Notes under the pieces: model-generated
What the model saw: the letters and a program-made list of their open reading frames with translations, nothing else
What the model was told of the DNA's origin: nothing
Database searches by the model: none
Shown here: one piece after another, positions 54,585 through 63,852 of the stretch
How the letters are laid out: the number at the start of each line of letters is the position of its first letter
How positions within the stretch are numbered: position 1 is the first letter of the stretch
Assembly: GCF_047149785.1 (NCBI RefSeq)
Contig: NZ_BAAGBE010000001.1
Span: forward strand, 992,001-1,056,000
Origin: Nitrobacter sp047149785
Lineage (GTDB): Bacteria > Pseudomonadota > Alphaproteobacteria > Rhizobiales > Xanthobacteraceae
DNA length: 64,000 nucleotides
Direction: 5' to 3'
Made by a program: the position numbers and the translations under genes

Positions 54585-55004
54585 ATGCTGAAGGAATTTC
54601 GCGAGTTCGCGATGAAGGGCAACGTCGTGGATCTTGCCGTCGCCGTCATTATCGGCGCCGCATTCGGGGCCATCGTCAATTCGATGGTCGCCGACATCAT
54701 CATGCCGATCGTCGGCGCCCTCACGGGCGGACTTGACTTCTCGAACTATTTCACGGCGCTGTCCTCGAAGGTCACCGCCGCCAACCTCGCCGATGCCAAG
54801 AAGCAGGGCGCGGTGCTGGCGTGGGGCAATTTCCTGACCCTGACGCTCAATTTCCTGATCGTCGCCTGGGTGTTGTTCATCGTGGTTCGCCTCATGGGCA
54901 AACTGAAGCGCAAGGATGCGGCAGCGCCCGCGGAACCGCCGAAGCCGACCCGCGAGGAAGAACTGCTGACCGAGATCCGCGATCTCTTGAAAGCGAAAAG
55001 ATAA
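54585..55004 (+). CDS. mscL: Large-conductance mechanosensitive channel
   Basis: A 139-residue homopentameric inner-membrane channel that opens under high tension. MLKEFREFAMKGNVVDLAVAVIIGAAFGAIV is the TM1 signature; DFSNYF starts the periplasmic loop and NFLTLTLNFLIVAWVLFIVVR is TM2. The C-terminus is a charged helix (REEELLTEIRDLLKAKR). GGAGG precedes the ATG. Confidence 0.96.
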   Translation: MLKEFREFAMKGNVVDLAVAVIIGAAFGAIVNSMVADIIMPIVGALTGGLDFSNYFTALSSKVTAANLADAKKQGAVLAWGNFLTLTLNFLIVAWVLFIVVRLMGKLKRKDAAAPAEPPKPTREEELLTEIRDLLKAKR

Positions 55005-55067
55005 GGCGCAGCAGAGCCGGATCGGACGTCGCTGCCGTCCATGATGGTGGCGTCCGGAGGTTTAGAC

Positions 55068-55541
55068 ATGGCCGAGAAGAACGAGCGCGCGATCAAGGTC
55101 GTCGCCGAGAACCGCAAGGCGCGGTTCAATTATGCGATCGAGGATACCGTCGAGGCGGGCATCGCGCTGACCGGGACCGAGGTCAAGTCGATCCGCCGCG
55201 GCAAGACCACGATTGCCGAATCCTACGCCGATTCGAAAGATGGCGAGATCTGGCTGATCAACGCCAACATTCCCGAATACCTGCAAGCCAACCGCTTCAA
55301 TCACGAGCCGAAGCGGCCGCGCAAACTGCTGCTGCACAAAAAGCAGATCAACAAGCTGATGGGCGCCGTCGATCGCGAGGGCATGACGCTTATTCCGCTC
55401 AAGCTCTATTTCAACGAACGCGGGCGAGCCAAGCTGCTGCTGGCGGTCGCCAAGGGCAAGAAGCTGCATGACAAGCGCGAGAGCGAGAAAAAGCGCGACT
55501 GGGGCCGCGAGAAAGGCCGGTTGTTGCGGGCGAGGGGATGA
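55068..55541 (+). CDS. smpB: tmRNA-binding protein SmpB
   Basis: A 157-residue protein that brings tmRNA to stalled ribosomes. KVVAENRKARFNYAIEDTVEAGIALTGTEVKSIRRGK is diagnostic, and the basic C-terminal tail (KLHDKRESEKKRDWGREK) is typical. Start after GGAGG at 55068. No ssrA (tmRNA) gene is recognisable in the adjacent gaps. Confidence 0.97.
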   Translation: MAEKNERAIKVVAENRKARFNYAIEDTVEAGIALTGTEVKSIRRGKTTIAESYADSKDGEIWLINANIPEYLQANRFNHEPKRPRKLLLHKKQINKLMGAVDREGMTLIPLKLYFNERGRAKLLLAVAKGKKLHDKRESEKKRDWGREKGRLLRARG

Positions 55542-55674
55542 CCCCCTCTGGAATGCGGAGGGACGTCGTGGCGAACCGGAACAATCTACCGTGCCCGGTA
55601 AGTTCTGTTCCAGCCGTTAAATTTTGATCGACCGATTCAAGGTTATTTCAGGTTTACCGTGATTTGATCCCGCC

Positions 55675-55941
55675 ATGCGGATCAAACAGAAACGCGCCGT
55701 CCGGCGCATGCGCCGTCGGCATCAACGGGCCTGGCTCGTGCTCGACTCGGTCGAAGGCAGACCGGAGTGCGAGGTCATGGACATCTCCAGCGATGGCGCA
55801 CGCCTTGTGATCGCCTCAGCGGGCCTCGCGTTGCCAAAGCGTTTCGGTGTCGCACTGGTCCCGAATTCGCCGCCGAGGCAATGCGAACGCATCTGGCGAA
55901 ACGGCGAGATGATGGGAGTCCGTTTTACAGAGCCGCAATAG
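55675..55941 (+). CDS. Single-domain PilZ protein
   Basis: An 88-residue protein that is almost entirely a PilZ domain: a basic N-terminus (KQKRAVRRMRRRHQRAWLVLD) carrying a run resembling the RxxxR c-di-GMP motif, and the D/NxSxxG motif in DISSDGARLV. C-di-GMP binding is plausible but the arginine pattern is not textbook. No clear ribosome site. Its last 17 bases overlap the convergent UDG gene. Confidence 0.8.
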   Translation: MRIKQKRAVRRMRRRHQRAWLVLDSVEGRPECEVMDISSDGARLVIASAGLALPKRFGVALVPNSPPRQCERIWRNGEMMGVRFTEPQ

Positions 55942-56644
55942 GTTCAGCGCGGGTCAGGTCGGCGCGCACCTGCGCGAACACGCTCTCGAACATTTCGGGG
56001 GTCAGGACGCGGGTGTTCGTGTTGTAACGGGAGCAGTGATAGCTGTCGTAGAGCCTGACTGCACCGGCGTCATGCACGGCGCCATGTGCAAAGGGCGCGG
56101 CATTGGCGCGCAGTCCGAGCCCCTTCACCACGGAATCGTGAGCGATGCGGCCGAGCGCGACGATCGCCCGCAGCCGGGGCATCGCCGCCAGTGCGGCCTT
56201 CAGGAAGGCGCGGCAGGTGTTGATCTCGGCCGGCAGCGGCTTGTTTTGCGGCGGCACGCAGCGCACCGCATTGCTGATGCGGCAATCGAGCAAGGTGAGG
56301 CCGTCGTCGGGGCGAGCCTGATAGTGTCCTGCGGCGAATCCGTACTTGAGCAGCGTGCCATAGAGCAGGTCGCCGGCGTAATCGCCGGTAAAAGGCCGGC
56401 CGGTACGGTTGGCGCCTTGCACGCCCGGCGCCAGGCCGACGATCAGCAGGGCCGCATCGGGGCTGCCGAAAGAGGGCACGGGGGCGTTGAACCAGCCCGG
56501 TTCGCGCGCGCGCACCGACAGGCGATAATCAACCAGCCGCGGACAAAGCGGGCAATCGCGGCCGGGCTCTTCGTCGGCCGGGTTTGCGCCGGACCAATCA
56601 GACTCGGCGCGTGACCGCGTGTCAGTCCTCGAAGTCGTCGTCAT
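55925..56644 (-). CDS. Uracil-DNA glycosylase, family 5 (UDGb)
   Basis: A 239-residue iron-sulfur glycosylase that removes uracil (and often hypoxanthine) from DNA. The 4Fe-4S cysteines appear in CPLCPRLV and further on (LLDCRISNAVRCVPP). Motif A is GLAPGVQGANRTGRPFTGDYAG, and the second catalytic motif is YHCSRYNTNTR. The ATG at 56644 overlaps the upstream NYN gene. Gene is on the same strand as NYN, convergent with PilZ. Confidence 0.92.
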   Translation of the reverse strand: MTTTSRTDTRSRAESDWSGANPADEEPGRDCPLCPRLVDYRLSVRAREPGWFNAPVPSFGSPDAALLIVGLAPGVQGANRTGRPFTGDYAGDLLYGTLLKYGFAAGHYQARPDDGLTLLDCRISNAVRCVPPQNKPLPAEINTCRAFLKAALAAMPRLRAIVALGRIAHDSVVKGLGLRANAAPFAHGAVHDAGAVRLYDSYHCSRYNTNTRVLTPEMFESVFAQVRADLTRAEPIAAL

Positions 56645-57251
56645 CGCCCCGTTGCGCCATGGCGGTGGTCCGCTGCAGGAATTGCGGCGCGTGGTGACGC
56701 GGCTCGCGCGAGGTTTGACGCTCCGACGGATCGCGACCGAGCTTCGGCTGCAGGTCGACGAGATCGACGAAGATGTCCGCCTGGCGACGCAGTTCATCGG
56801 CGATCATCGGCGGCTGGCTTGCGATCGTGGAAACCACCGTCACGCGCACGCCGCGGCGCTGCACCGCCTCGACGAGCGAGCGGAAATCGCCGTCGCCCGA
56901 GAACAGCACTATCTGGTCGACGTGTTCGGCAAGCTCCATCGCATTGACCGCAAGCTCGATGTCCATGTTGCCCTTGACCTTGCGGCGGCCGCTCGGATCG
57001 ATGAATTCCTTGGTGGCTTTCGTGACGACCGTGTAGCCGTTGTAGTCGAGCCAGTCGATCAGCGGCCGTATCGAGGAATATTCCTGGTCCTCGATGATCG
57101 CGGTGTAATAGAAGGCGCGGACCAGCGTGCCCCTCGACTGGAATTCCTTCAGGAGGCGCTTGTAGTCGATGTCGAAACCGAGTGTCTTGGCGGTTGCGTA
57201 AAGATTGGCGCCATCGATAAAGAGCGCGATCTTGTTGGAGGCGGGTGACAT
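56622..57251 (-). CDS. NYN-domain (LabA/DUF88) nuclease-like protein
   Basis: A 209-residue NYN protein with a PIN-like fold. The acidic catalytic set appears in IALFIDGANLYATAK, KGNMDIELAVNAMEL and IVLFSGDGDFRSLVEAV. The last 50 residues are a hydrophilic tail ending in DDDDFED. Such proteins are RNA-processing candidates; activity is inferred. ATG at 57251 chosen over a TTG codon just before. Overlaps the UDG start by 23 bases. Confidence 0.9.
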   Translation of the reverse strand: MSPASNKIALFIDGANLYATAKTLGFDIDYKRLLKEFQSRGTLVRAFYYTAIIEDQEYSSIRPLIDWLDYNGYTVVTKATKEFIDPSGRRKVKGNMDIELAVNAMELAEHVDQIVLFSGDGDFRSLVEAVQRRGVRVTVVSTIASQPPMIADELRRQADIFVDLVDLQPKLGRDPSERQTSREPRHHAPQFLQRTTAMAQRGDDDDFED

Positions 57252-57590
57252 CAAACGTTCTCGTGATCGTTGTTGGCGTTATTGGTGAGGGCGAGGCCTG
57301 CCACGCTTTCCAATGGTGCAAATCGCACCGTGCGGATCAGACTGAAGCAAATAATAACGCAATGATGTGAGGCAAGACAGCGTAGGATACGATGAGGAAG
57401 CAATGAAGCGATTTCTTGTCCGACTGGGACTTATTCCGCTTCTCCGGACGCCTGCCTTCTGGCTCCCGCTCTGGCTACCAGAGACCGGACTTCGCGCCAA
57501 ATGTTAAATTCCCTGTTGCGAAACCCGCAAACCCGCTATACCTAGCAGTTATATCTCATAGTTTCGGTCCCCTTAACGGAGCGACAGGCG
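57252..57590. other. Gap between NYN and rpoZ
   Basis: 339 bases. One 34-codon frame (57403-57507) begins MKRFLVRLGLIPLL after GAGGAAG and is hydrophobic, but I have no independent support for it. The rpoZ promoter probably lies near 57520-57545, where CTATAC occurs. Confidence 0.45.
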
Positions 57591-57983
57591 ATGGCGCGCG
57601 TCACCGTGGAAGATTGTATTGACAAGGTCGATAACCGGTTCGATCTGGTTCTTTTGGCCGCGCATCGTGCGCGGATGATTTCGTCGGGGTCACAACTTAC
57701 AATTGATCGCGATAACGACAAAAATCCCGTGGTTTCGCTTCGCGAGATCGCTGAGCAGACCATATCGCCCGAGGATATGCGCGAAGAGCTGGTTCATTCC
57801 TTGCAGAAGTTTGTCGAGGTTGACGAGCCGGAGCCCGACACCGTGCCCTTGATCGGCTCGGCGGGGGCGAGCGTCGATGCCGACGACACCGAGATTGCCG
57901 TAGAGCGCATGACCGAGGAAGAATTGTTGAAGGGTCTGGAGGGGCTCGCGCCTCCGGAGGAGCAGCCCGAAGAGGACGAATGA
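57591..57983 (+). CDS. rpoZ: RNA polymerase omega subunit
   Basis: A 130-residue omega protein that stabilises the beta' subunit. MARVTVEDCIDKVDNRFDLVLLAAHRAR is the canonical N-terminus and KNPVVSLREIAEQTI follows. The C-terminal half is the acidic extension typical of alphaproteobacteria (EEQPEEDE). Followed by a terminator and then rsh. Confidence 0.96.
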   Translation: MARVTVEDCIDKVDNRFDLVLLAAHRARMISSGSQLTIDRDNDKNPVVSLREIAEQTISPEDMREELVHSLQKFVEVDEPEPDTVPLIGSAGASVDADDTEIAVERMTEEELLKGLEGLAPPEEQPEEDE

Positions 57984-58008
57984 GCGCTCGGTGCGCCTGT
58001 TAAGTTCG

Positions 58009-58040
58009 AAAGCCCGGACCTGATCCGGGCTTTTGCATTT
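58009..58040 (+). terminator. Rho-independent terminator after rpoZ
   Basis: AAAGCCCGGA, loop CCTGA, TCCGGGCTTT followed by TGCATTTT. Separates rpoZ from rsh, so rsh likely has its own promoter around 58080-58180. Confidence 0.88.
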
Positions 58041-58188
58041 TAAGGGACGGCATGAGCGGCGTCGTTGCCCGACCGGCCGAGCCTCTCGCTTCGATAACCA
58101 AAATCTCATGCGCCGGAAGATCGAATTCGACTTTCGGCAGGGACGATCTAGGATAGATACTGGAGGGTGAGCGGACCCTTCCCGTGTG

Positions 58189-60492
58189 ATGAAGGCGTTG
58201 AGTTCGATGGCGAGTTGGCCTCGCAGGAAGGGGCAGATGCAGAGCGCGACCGATTCGGTCGGGGTGGCGCCGACGCCGGTCGTCCCGGCCAGGCCGCCGC
58301 GCCCGCGGATGATGCGCCAGTATGATCTGGTCGAGCGCGTTCGCTCCTACAATCCGGACACCGACGAGGATTTGCTGAATCGGGCCTATGTCTATGCCAT
58401 GAAGGCCCACGGCGAACAGACGCGGGCGTCGGGCGACCCCTATTTTTCCCATCCGCTCGAGGTTGCGGCCATCCTGACCGGTCTCAAGCTCGACGACGCC
58501 ACCATCGTCGCGGCCCTGCTGCATGACACGATCGAGGACACCGAGGCTACCCGGGCCGAGATCGACAACATGTTCGGTCACGAGATCGGCGCGCTGGTCG
58601 AGGGCCTGACCAAGCTGAAACGGCTGGAACTGGTCTCGCGCGAGGCCAAGCAGGCTGAAAACCTGCGCAAGCTGCTGCTGGCGATTGCCGAAGACGTCCG
58701 CGTGCTGCTGATCAAGCTCGCCGACCGGCTCCACAACATGCGCACCCTGGAATTCGTTCCGCCCGCGTCGCGTCAGCGCATCGCCGAGGAGACCCTCGAT
58801 ATCTACGCGCCGCTGGCCGGCCGCATGGGTATGCAGGAGATGCGCGAGGAGCTGGAGGATCTGGCGTTCCGTACCCTTGATCCTGAAGCCCACGCCGTGG
58901 TTGCCCAGCGTCTCGACGCGCTGGCCGAGCGGAACCGCAACCTGATCGGCGAGATCGAGAGCCAGCTTACGACCAGTCTTGCGAACAAGGGCATCGCCGC
59001 GCGGGTGAGCGGCCGTCGCAAGCAGCCGTTTTCGATCTGGACCAAGATGGAGCGAAAGTCGGTCGGCTTCGAGCAGCTTTCGGATATTTTCGGGTTTCGC
59101 GTCGTGATGCCCGACGTCGAAGCCTGCTATCGCGCGCTCGGCGTGGTCCACACGACCTGGCCGGTCGTGCCCGGGCGCTTCAAGGACTACATTTCGACGC
59201 CGAAGCAGAACGATTATCGCTCGATCCACACCACCGTGATCGGTCCGGGTAATCAGCGCGTCGAACTGCAACTGCGCACCGAGGAGATGGACCGTATCGC
59301 CGAATTCGGCATCGCGGCGCACGCCTTTTATAAGGAACGGGCGGATTCTCCGACCGAACTGCTCAACCGCGAGTCCAATGCCTTTGCGTGGCTGCGCCAC
59401 ACCATCGAAATGTTGTCGGAGAGCATCAATCCGGAAGAGTTTCTCGAGCACACCAAGCTGGAGCTGTTCCACGACCAGGTGTTCTGCTTCACTCCGAAGG
59501 GAAAGCTGATTGCGCTCCCGCGGCATGCCAATGTCATCGACTTCGCCTATGCCGTGCATACGGATGTCGGCAACAGCACCGTCGGTTGCAAGATCAACGG
59601 CAAGTTCGCGCCGCTGTCGTCGCGATTGCAGAACGGCGATGAAGTCGAGGTCCTGACCTCGGCCGCGCAATCCGCGCCGCCTTCGGCCTGGGAATCGCTT
59701 GCGGCCACGGGCAAGGCGAGGGCCGCGATCCGGCGTGCTACCCGCGCCGCCGTGCGCAGTCAGTACGTCAGTCTGGGCCGGCGGATCGTGGAGCGCCTGT
59801 TCATGCGCGCCAAGATCGAATACGCCGACGACAAGCTCACCGGCGCGTTGCCGCGACTGGCGCGCACCACCATTGAGGATGTCATGGCATCGGTGGGGCG
59901 CGGGGAATTGCGCGCCTCCCATGTCGCGCGCGCGATGTATCCGGACTATAAGGAGGAGCGGGTAGGCGGCGCCGGCGCAAAGAAGAGCCTGGCGATGAAG
60001 CTCAAATTGAAATCGCCGCCGGATCCCGCCCGCAGCCCGCTGGCGATCCCGATCGGCGGCATCAATTCCGATTTGCCGATCAAGTTTGCGCCGAACGGCG
60101 GCGCGGTGCCGGGCGATCGCATCGTTGGAATCGTCACGCCGGGCGAGGGCATCACGATCTATCCGATCCAGTCCCCGGCATTGAAGGATTTCGAGGAAGA
60201 GCCCGAGCGCTGGCTCGACGTTCGCTGGGATGTCGACGACACCACTCCGCAGCGGTTTCCGGCGCGCATCGTGGTGGATAGCGTCAACGAGCCCGGCAGC
60301 CTTGCGCAGGTCGCGACCGTGATCGCCGAGCACGACGGCAACATCGACAATATCAGCATGACCCGGCGTTCGACCGACTTCACCGAGATGACCATCGATC
60401 TCGAGGTCTATGACCTCAAGCATCTCAGCGCCATTCTCGCCCAGTTGCGCGCCAAGGACGTCGTGGCGCGCGTCGAGCGGGTCAATGGCTAA
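58189..60492 (+). CDS. rsh: Bifunctional (p)ppGpp synthetase/hydrolase
   Basis: A 767-residue RelA/SpoT homologue. HD hydrolase domain (YFSHPLEVA, LLHDTIEDT, near 80-120), synthetase domain (RFKDYISTPKQNDYRSIHT; EMDRIAEFGIAAHAFYKE), TGS domain (VFCFTPKGKLIALPRHANVIDFAYAVHTDVG) and a C-terminal ACT domain (VVDSVNEPGSLAQVATVIAEHDG). Alphaproteobacteria usually have one such enzyme. Start is uncertain: ATG 58189 or a downstream MRQYDLVERV. Controls the stringent response. Confidence 0.95.
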   Translation: MKALSSMASWPRRKGQMQSATDSVGVAPTPVVPARPPRPRMMRQYDLVERVRSYNPDTDEDLLNRAYVYAMKAHGEQTRASGDPYFSHPLEVAAILTGLKLDDATIVAALLHDTIEDTEATRAEIDNMFGHEIGALVEGLTKLKRLELVSREAKQAENLRKLLLAIAEDVRVLLIKLADRLHNMRTLEFVPPASRQRIAEETLDIYAPLAGRMGMQEMREELEDLAFRTLDPEAHAVVAQRLDALAERNRNLIGEIESQLTTSLANKGIAARVSGRRKQPFSIWTKMERKSVGFEQLSDIFGFRVVMPDVEACYRALGVVHTTWPVVPGRFKDYISTPKQNDYRSIHTTVIGPGNQRVELQLRTEEMDRIAEFGIAAHAFYKERADSPTELLNRESNAFAWLRHTIEMLSESINPEEFLEHTKLELFHDQVFCFTPKGKLIALPRHANVIDFAYAVHTDVGNSTVGCKINGKFAPLSSRLQNGDEVEVLTSAAQSAPPSAWESLAATGKARAAIRRATRAAVRSQYVSLGRRIVERLFMRAKIEYADDKLTGALPRLARTTIEDVMASVGRGELRASHVARAMYPDYKEERVGGAGAKKSLAMKLKLKSPPDPARSPLAIPIGGINSDLPIKFAPNGGAVPGDRIVGIVTPGEGITIYPIQSPALKDFEEEPERWLDVRWDVDDTTPQRFPARIVVDSVNEPGSLAQVATVIAEHDGNIDNISMTRRSTDFTEMTIDLEVYDLKHLSAILAQLRAKDVVARVERVNG

Positions 60493-60532
60493 GCAAATGG
60501 GCCTGAATCGCGACGGACCTGCGCGTGCGATC

Positions 60533-60648
60533 TTACCTCTCCTCCTTGGGAAGAGGTCGGCTGCGCAGCAGCCGGGTGAGGGGACGCCGTCTGTCGACCA
60601 TCCGGAATGACCCTTCGCTCAACTCTCTTCCGATAGGAGAGGGAGTGC
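60533..60648. repeat. Inverted-repeat element, family G
   Basis: TACCTCTCCTCCTTGGGAAGAGGT at the left, GGGTGAGGGGACG in the middle, and CTCTTCCGATAGGAGAGGGAG at the right. Resembles the common rhizobial 'CCCTCTCC...GGAGAGGG / GGGTGAGGGG' repeat. Fills most of the rsh-pdxJ gap. Confidence 0.7.
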
Positions 60649-60688
60649 GTTTTCACTATCGATAAGCTGAACTATATAAGAGATCCTG

Positions 60689-61459
60689 ATGTCCAACCCT
60701 CCCGCGATCCGTCTCGGACTCAATGTCGATCACGTCGCCACCCTGCGCAATGCCAGGGGAAGCGCGCGGCCAGATCCGGTCCGCATCGCGCTTGCGGCGA
60801 TCGAAGCGGGCGTCGACGGCATCACGGCGCATCTGCGCGAGGATCGGCGCCACATTCGCGATGCCGACATGGCGCGGCTGAAGGCTGAAATTCCAAAACC
60901 GCTGAATTTCGAAATGGCCGCGACGGCCGAGATGCAGCGAATTGCGCTGGCCACCAAGCCGCACGCGGTCTGTCTCGTGCCGGAGCGCCGCGAGGAATTG
61001 ACCACCGAAGGCGGGCTCGACCTGGTCGGACAACGTGACGCGCTGGCGCCGTTCATCGCGAAATTCAACGACGCCGGCATCCAGGTGTCGCTGTTCATTT
61101 CCGCCGACCCGCAGCAGATCGAGACAGCGGCTCAACTTCGCGCGCCGGCCATCGAGATTCATACCGGCGGCTGGTGCGATGCCGTCGTCGACGGTCATAA
61201 GGAGAAGGCGGATGCCGAATGGCGCCGCATTGTCGAAGGCGCCGCATTGGCCAGGGCGGCCGGCCTTGAGGTTCACGCCGGGCATGGCCTGGATTACGCG
61301 ACGGCGGAGACAATCGCGGCGCTGCCCGAAATCGTCGAACTCAACATCGGTTACTTCATGATGGGCGAGGCGCTGCTTGTCGGGATCGCCGAGACCGTTC
61401 GCGCCATGCGTGCTGCCATGGATCGCGGACGCGCAACGTTGAAGACGCGCACGGCATGA
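60689..61459 (+). CDS. pdxJ: Pyridoxine 5'-phosphate synthase
   Basis: Last step of de novo vitamin B6 synthesis. 256 residues, TIM barrel. LGLNVDHVATLRNARGSARPDPVR at the start, ITAHLREDRRHI, NFEMAATAEM and EVHAGHGLDYATAETIAALPEI are diagnostic. Stop overlaps acpS start (ATGA), so the two are coupled. Confidence 0.97.
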   Translation: MSNPPAIRLGLNVDHVATLRNARGSARPDPVRIALAAIEAGVDGITAHLREDRRHIRDADMARLKAEIPKPLNFEMAATAEMQRIALATKPHAVCLVPERREELTTEGGLDLVGQRDALAPFIAKFNDAGIQVSLFISADPQQIETAAQLRAPAIEIHTGGWCDAVVDGHKEKADAEWRRIVEGAALARAAGLEVHAGHGLDYATAETIAALPEIVELNIGYFMMGEALLVGIAETVRAMRAAMDRGRATLKTRTA

Positions 61460-61875
61460 TCATCGGCATCGGCTCCGACCTGGTCGACATCCGCCGGGTG
61501 GCAAAAGTTATCGAGCGGCACGGTGACCGGTTTCTCAACCGCATCTTCACCGACGCCGAGCGGGCGAAGGCCTGGCGACGCGCCAACAATGAAAAGATGG
61601 TGGTGGCGACCTACGCAAAACGATTCGCTGCGAAGGAAGCTTGCGCAAAAGCGCTCGGAACCGGAATCCGCCGAGGCGTATGGTGGCGGGACATGGGCGT
61701 CGTCAACCTGCCGGCGGGGCAGCCCACCATGATGCTCACGGGCGGAGCGCTGAAGCGGCTGCAATCGCTGACGCCGCAGGGGCTTGAGGCGCGGATCGAC
61801 GTGAGCCTTGCCGACGACTGGCCGTTAGCTCAGGCCTTTGTCATAATTTCGGCTGTCGCACCGGGCAAGATTTAG
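61456..61875 (+). CDS. acpS: Holo-[acyl-carrier-protein] synthase
   Basis: Transfers the phosphopantetheine arm from CoA to ACP. 139 residues. MIIGIGSDLVDIRRVAKVIERHG contains the metal-binding Asp, and KRFAAKEACAKALGTGI the conserved Glu/Lys. Start overlaps the pdxJ stop. Confidence 0.96.
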   Translation: MIIGIGSDLVDIRRVAKVIERHGDRFLNRIFTDAERAKAWRRANNEKMVVATYAKRFAAKEACAKALGTGIRRGVWWRDMGVVNLPAGQPTMMLTGGALKRLQSLTPQGLEARIDVSLADDWPLAQAFVIISAVAPGKI

Positions 61876-62296
61876 GCCCCTCGTTGTGACTCTGAAACTA
61901 AATATCTTATCTATCAGGTAGTTAGGCGGTTTTTGCGACGCGGTTGATTGCGCGGGCGTGAACAACCGTCTAAAACGCCGCAGGATTGTTCCGGAGTAGC
62001 AAAAGGGGGGCAGAAGCTTGCTTCATTACTTCGGCGAGTCGGTCAAGCGAGCTTCTCAATCACAAACCGCTCATAAAGTTGCTAGTATTCCCTGATTCCG
62101 AAGTTTGCGTCGGGGATTGCTGCAGGACGGCGAACTGCGGAATCGGCTACCAGGAGAATTCAGCACGGATCATGAGGGATTGCGTGCGAATTCGTCCAGA
62201 CACCAGAATTGATTGCGTTTTACGCGGAACGGACACGTTTTGCCATGAAACGCTTTGTTGTCGCCCCTGAGCGGCGGCGGCGGGTAAAGGGAAGCG
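61876..62296. other. Gap between acpS and lepB
   Basis: 421 bases without a gene. An imperfect palindrome spans about 61923-61983 (GGCGGTTTTT...CAACCG near the right end). The lepB ribosome site AAAGGGAAG is at 62285-62293. No convincing small gene. Confidence 0.5.
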
Positions 62297-63055
62297 ATGG
62301 GCGTGACATCCGGAACCAAGACTGAAAGCGGCGTCGGCGAAACGGTTCGCGTCGTCATTCACGCACTTATCATCGCCCTGGTGATCCGGACTTTCCTATT
62401 CCAGCCGTTCAACATTCCTTCCGGATCGATGAAGTCCACGCTGCTGGTCGGCGACTATCTGTTCGTTTCGAAATACTCGTACGGCTACAGTCATTTTTCC
62501 ATTCCATTCTCACCGCCGCTGTTTTCCGGACGTATCTTCGGCTCCGAACCGAACCGCGGCGATGTCGTGGTGTTTCGTCTGCCGAAGGACAACACCACCG
62601 ATTACATCAAGCGGGTGATCGGGTTACCGGGTGACCGCATCCAGATGAAGGAAGGGCTGCTCTATATCAACGACAAGCCGGTGCAGCGGCAGCGGCTGCC
62701 GGATTTTGTCGGGGAGGACCCTTGCGGTTCCGACGCGACGGCGCGTGTCAAGCAGTGGCAGGAAACCTTGCCGAACGGCGTCACCTACAAGACGCTCGAT
62801 TGCGTCGACAACGGCTTCTACGACAATACAAATGTCTACACCGTGCCGCCCGGCCATTACTTCATGATGGGCGACAACCGCGACAACTCGACTGACAGCC
62901 GGGTGCTCTCCGCGGTCGGCTATGTGCCCTTCGAGAACCTCATCGGGCGGGCGCAGATGATCTTCTTCTCGATCGGGGAGGGCGAGCAGGCCTGGCAGAT
63001 CTGGCGCTGGCCCACCGCTGTGCGGTGGCATCGCATATTTTCCATCGTGCGATGA
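62297..63055 (+). CDS. lepB: Signal peptidase I
   Basis: Leader peptidase of 252 residues that cleaves exported proteins. One N-terminal membrane anchor (about 15-35), nucleophile Ser in FNIPSGSMKSTLLVGDYLFVSK, general-base Lys in DYIKRVIGLPGDRI, and GHYFMMGDNRDNSTDSR near the end. Stop overlaps the rnc start. Confidence 0.96.
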   Translation: MGVTSGTKTESGVGETVRVVIHALIIALVIRTFLFQPFNIPSGSMKSTLLVGDYLFVSKYSYGYSHFSIPFSPPLFSGRIFGSEPNRGDVVVFRLPKDNTTDYIKRVIGLPGDRIQMKEGLLYINDKPVQRQRLPDFVGEDPCGSDATARVKQWQETLPNGVTYKTLDCVDNGFYDNTNVYTVPPGHYFMMGDNRDNSTDSRVLSAVGYVPFENLIGRAQMIFFSIGEGEQAWQIWRWPTAVRWHRIFSIVR

Positions 63056-63852
63056 TCGACGAAGCGGCTGACATAAAGCCAGTCTCGACCTCCGACGATA
63101 TGGCCGCGCCATCCGGCGCGGGGCCGAAGGCGCCTGCGCCGAAGAAGAAGCGGGCCAGGACCAGCGCCAAGGCAGTCATGGCCGCGATCGAACAGCGGCT
63201 GGGTCATAAGTTCGCCGATATGTCGCTCCTCACCACGGCCTTCACCCACGTCTCGGCGCTGAAGCCATCGCGCGCACGCGGCGACAGTTACCAGCGTCTC
63301 GAATTCCTCGGCGATCACGTGCTCGGTCTGGTGGTCTCCGACATGCTCTACCGCGCCTTTCCCAAGGCGGACGAAGGCGAGTTGTCGAAGCGGCTCGCCG
63401 AACTCGTGCGCAGGGAGACCTGCATCGATGTCGCCAAATCGCTCGATCTGGTCGAGGGCATCAAGCTGGGCGCGGTGGGCGCCGGCGCCGGGGCGCGGCT
63501 GCGCCGATCCGTGCTCGGCGACATCTGCGAGGCGGTGATCGGCGCGGTCTATCTCGACGGCGGCTATGCGGCCGCGGCGGCCTTCGTCGAGCGCAACTGG
63601 CTAGAGCGGATGCGCAAGCCGGTGCGGCCGCTGCGGGATCCGAAGACCGTGCTGCAGGAGTGGGCGCAGGGCCAGGGGTTGCCGACGCCGGTTTATCGCG
63701 AAGTGGAGCGCACCGGGCCGCATCACGACCCGCGCTTCCGCGTCGCGGTGGAGTTGCCGGGGCTGGAAGCGTCCGAGGGCGTCGGCGGCAGCAAGCGCGC
63801 GGCGGAAAAGGCGGCGGCGTCGGCGATGATCGCCCGTGAAGGTGTCAAGTGA
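63052..63852 (+). CDS. rnc: Ribonuclease III
   Basis: Double-strand RNA endonuclease, 266 residues. Nuclease signature QRLEFLGDHVLGLVVSDMLY and GDICEAVIGAVYLDGGY carry the catalytic acidic residues; a dsRBD follows (KTVLQEWAQGQGLPTPVYREVERTGPHHDPRF). The Ala/Lys/Pro-rich N-terminal 45 residues are a group-specific extension. Coupled to lepB and era by ATGA/GTGA overlaps. Confidence 0.96.
   Translation: MIDEAADIKPVSTSDDMAAPSGAGPKAPAPKKKRARTSAKAVMAAIEQRLGHKFADMSLLTTAFTHVSALKPSRARGDSYQRLEFLGDHVLGLVVSDMLYRAFPKADEGELSKRLAELVRRETCIDVAKSLDLVEGIKLGAVGAGAGARLRRSVLGDICEAVIGAVYLDGGYAAAAAFVERNWLERMRKPVRPLRDPKTVLQEWAQGQGLPTPVYREVERTGPHHDPRFRVAVELPGLEASEGVGGSKRAAEKAAASAMIAREGVK

Noticed and set aside
55542..55674. 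tmRNA gene near smpB
   Set aside because: No Ala-like acceptor or tag sequence is visible; alphaproteobacterial tmRNA is two-piece and usually elsewhere.
58000..60423. Open frame of 807 codons antisense to rsh
   Set aside because: High GC makes long mirror frames common; the plus strand encodes a textbook RelA/SpoT protein and the minus-strand product has no recognisable domain.
62171..62270. Cys/Arg-rich short frame before lepB
   Set aside because: No ribosome site, composition unlike neighbouring genes.
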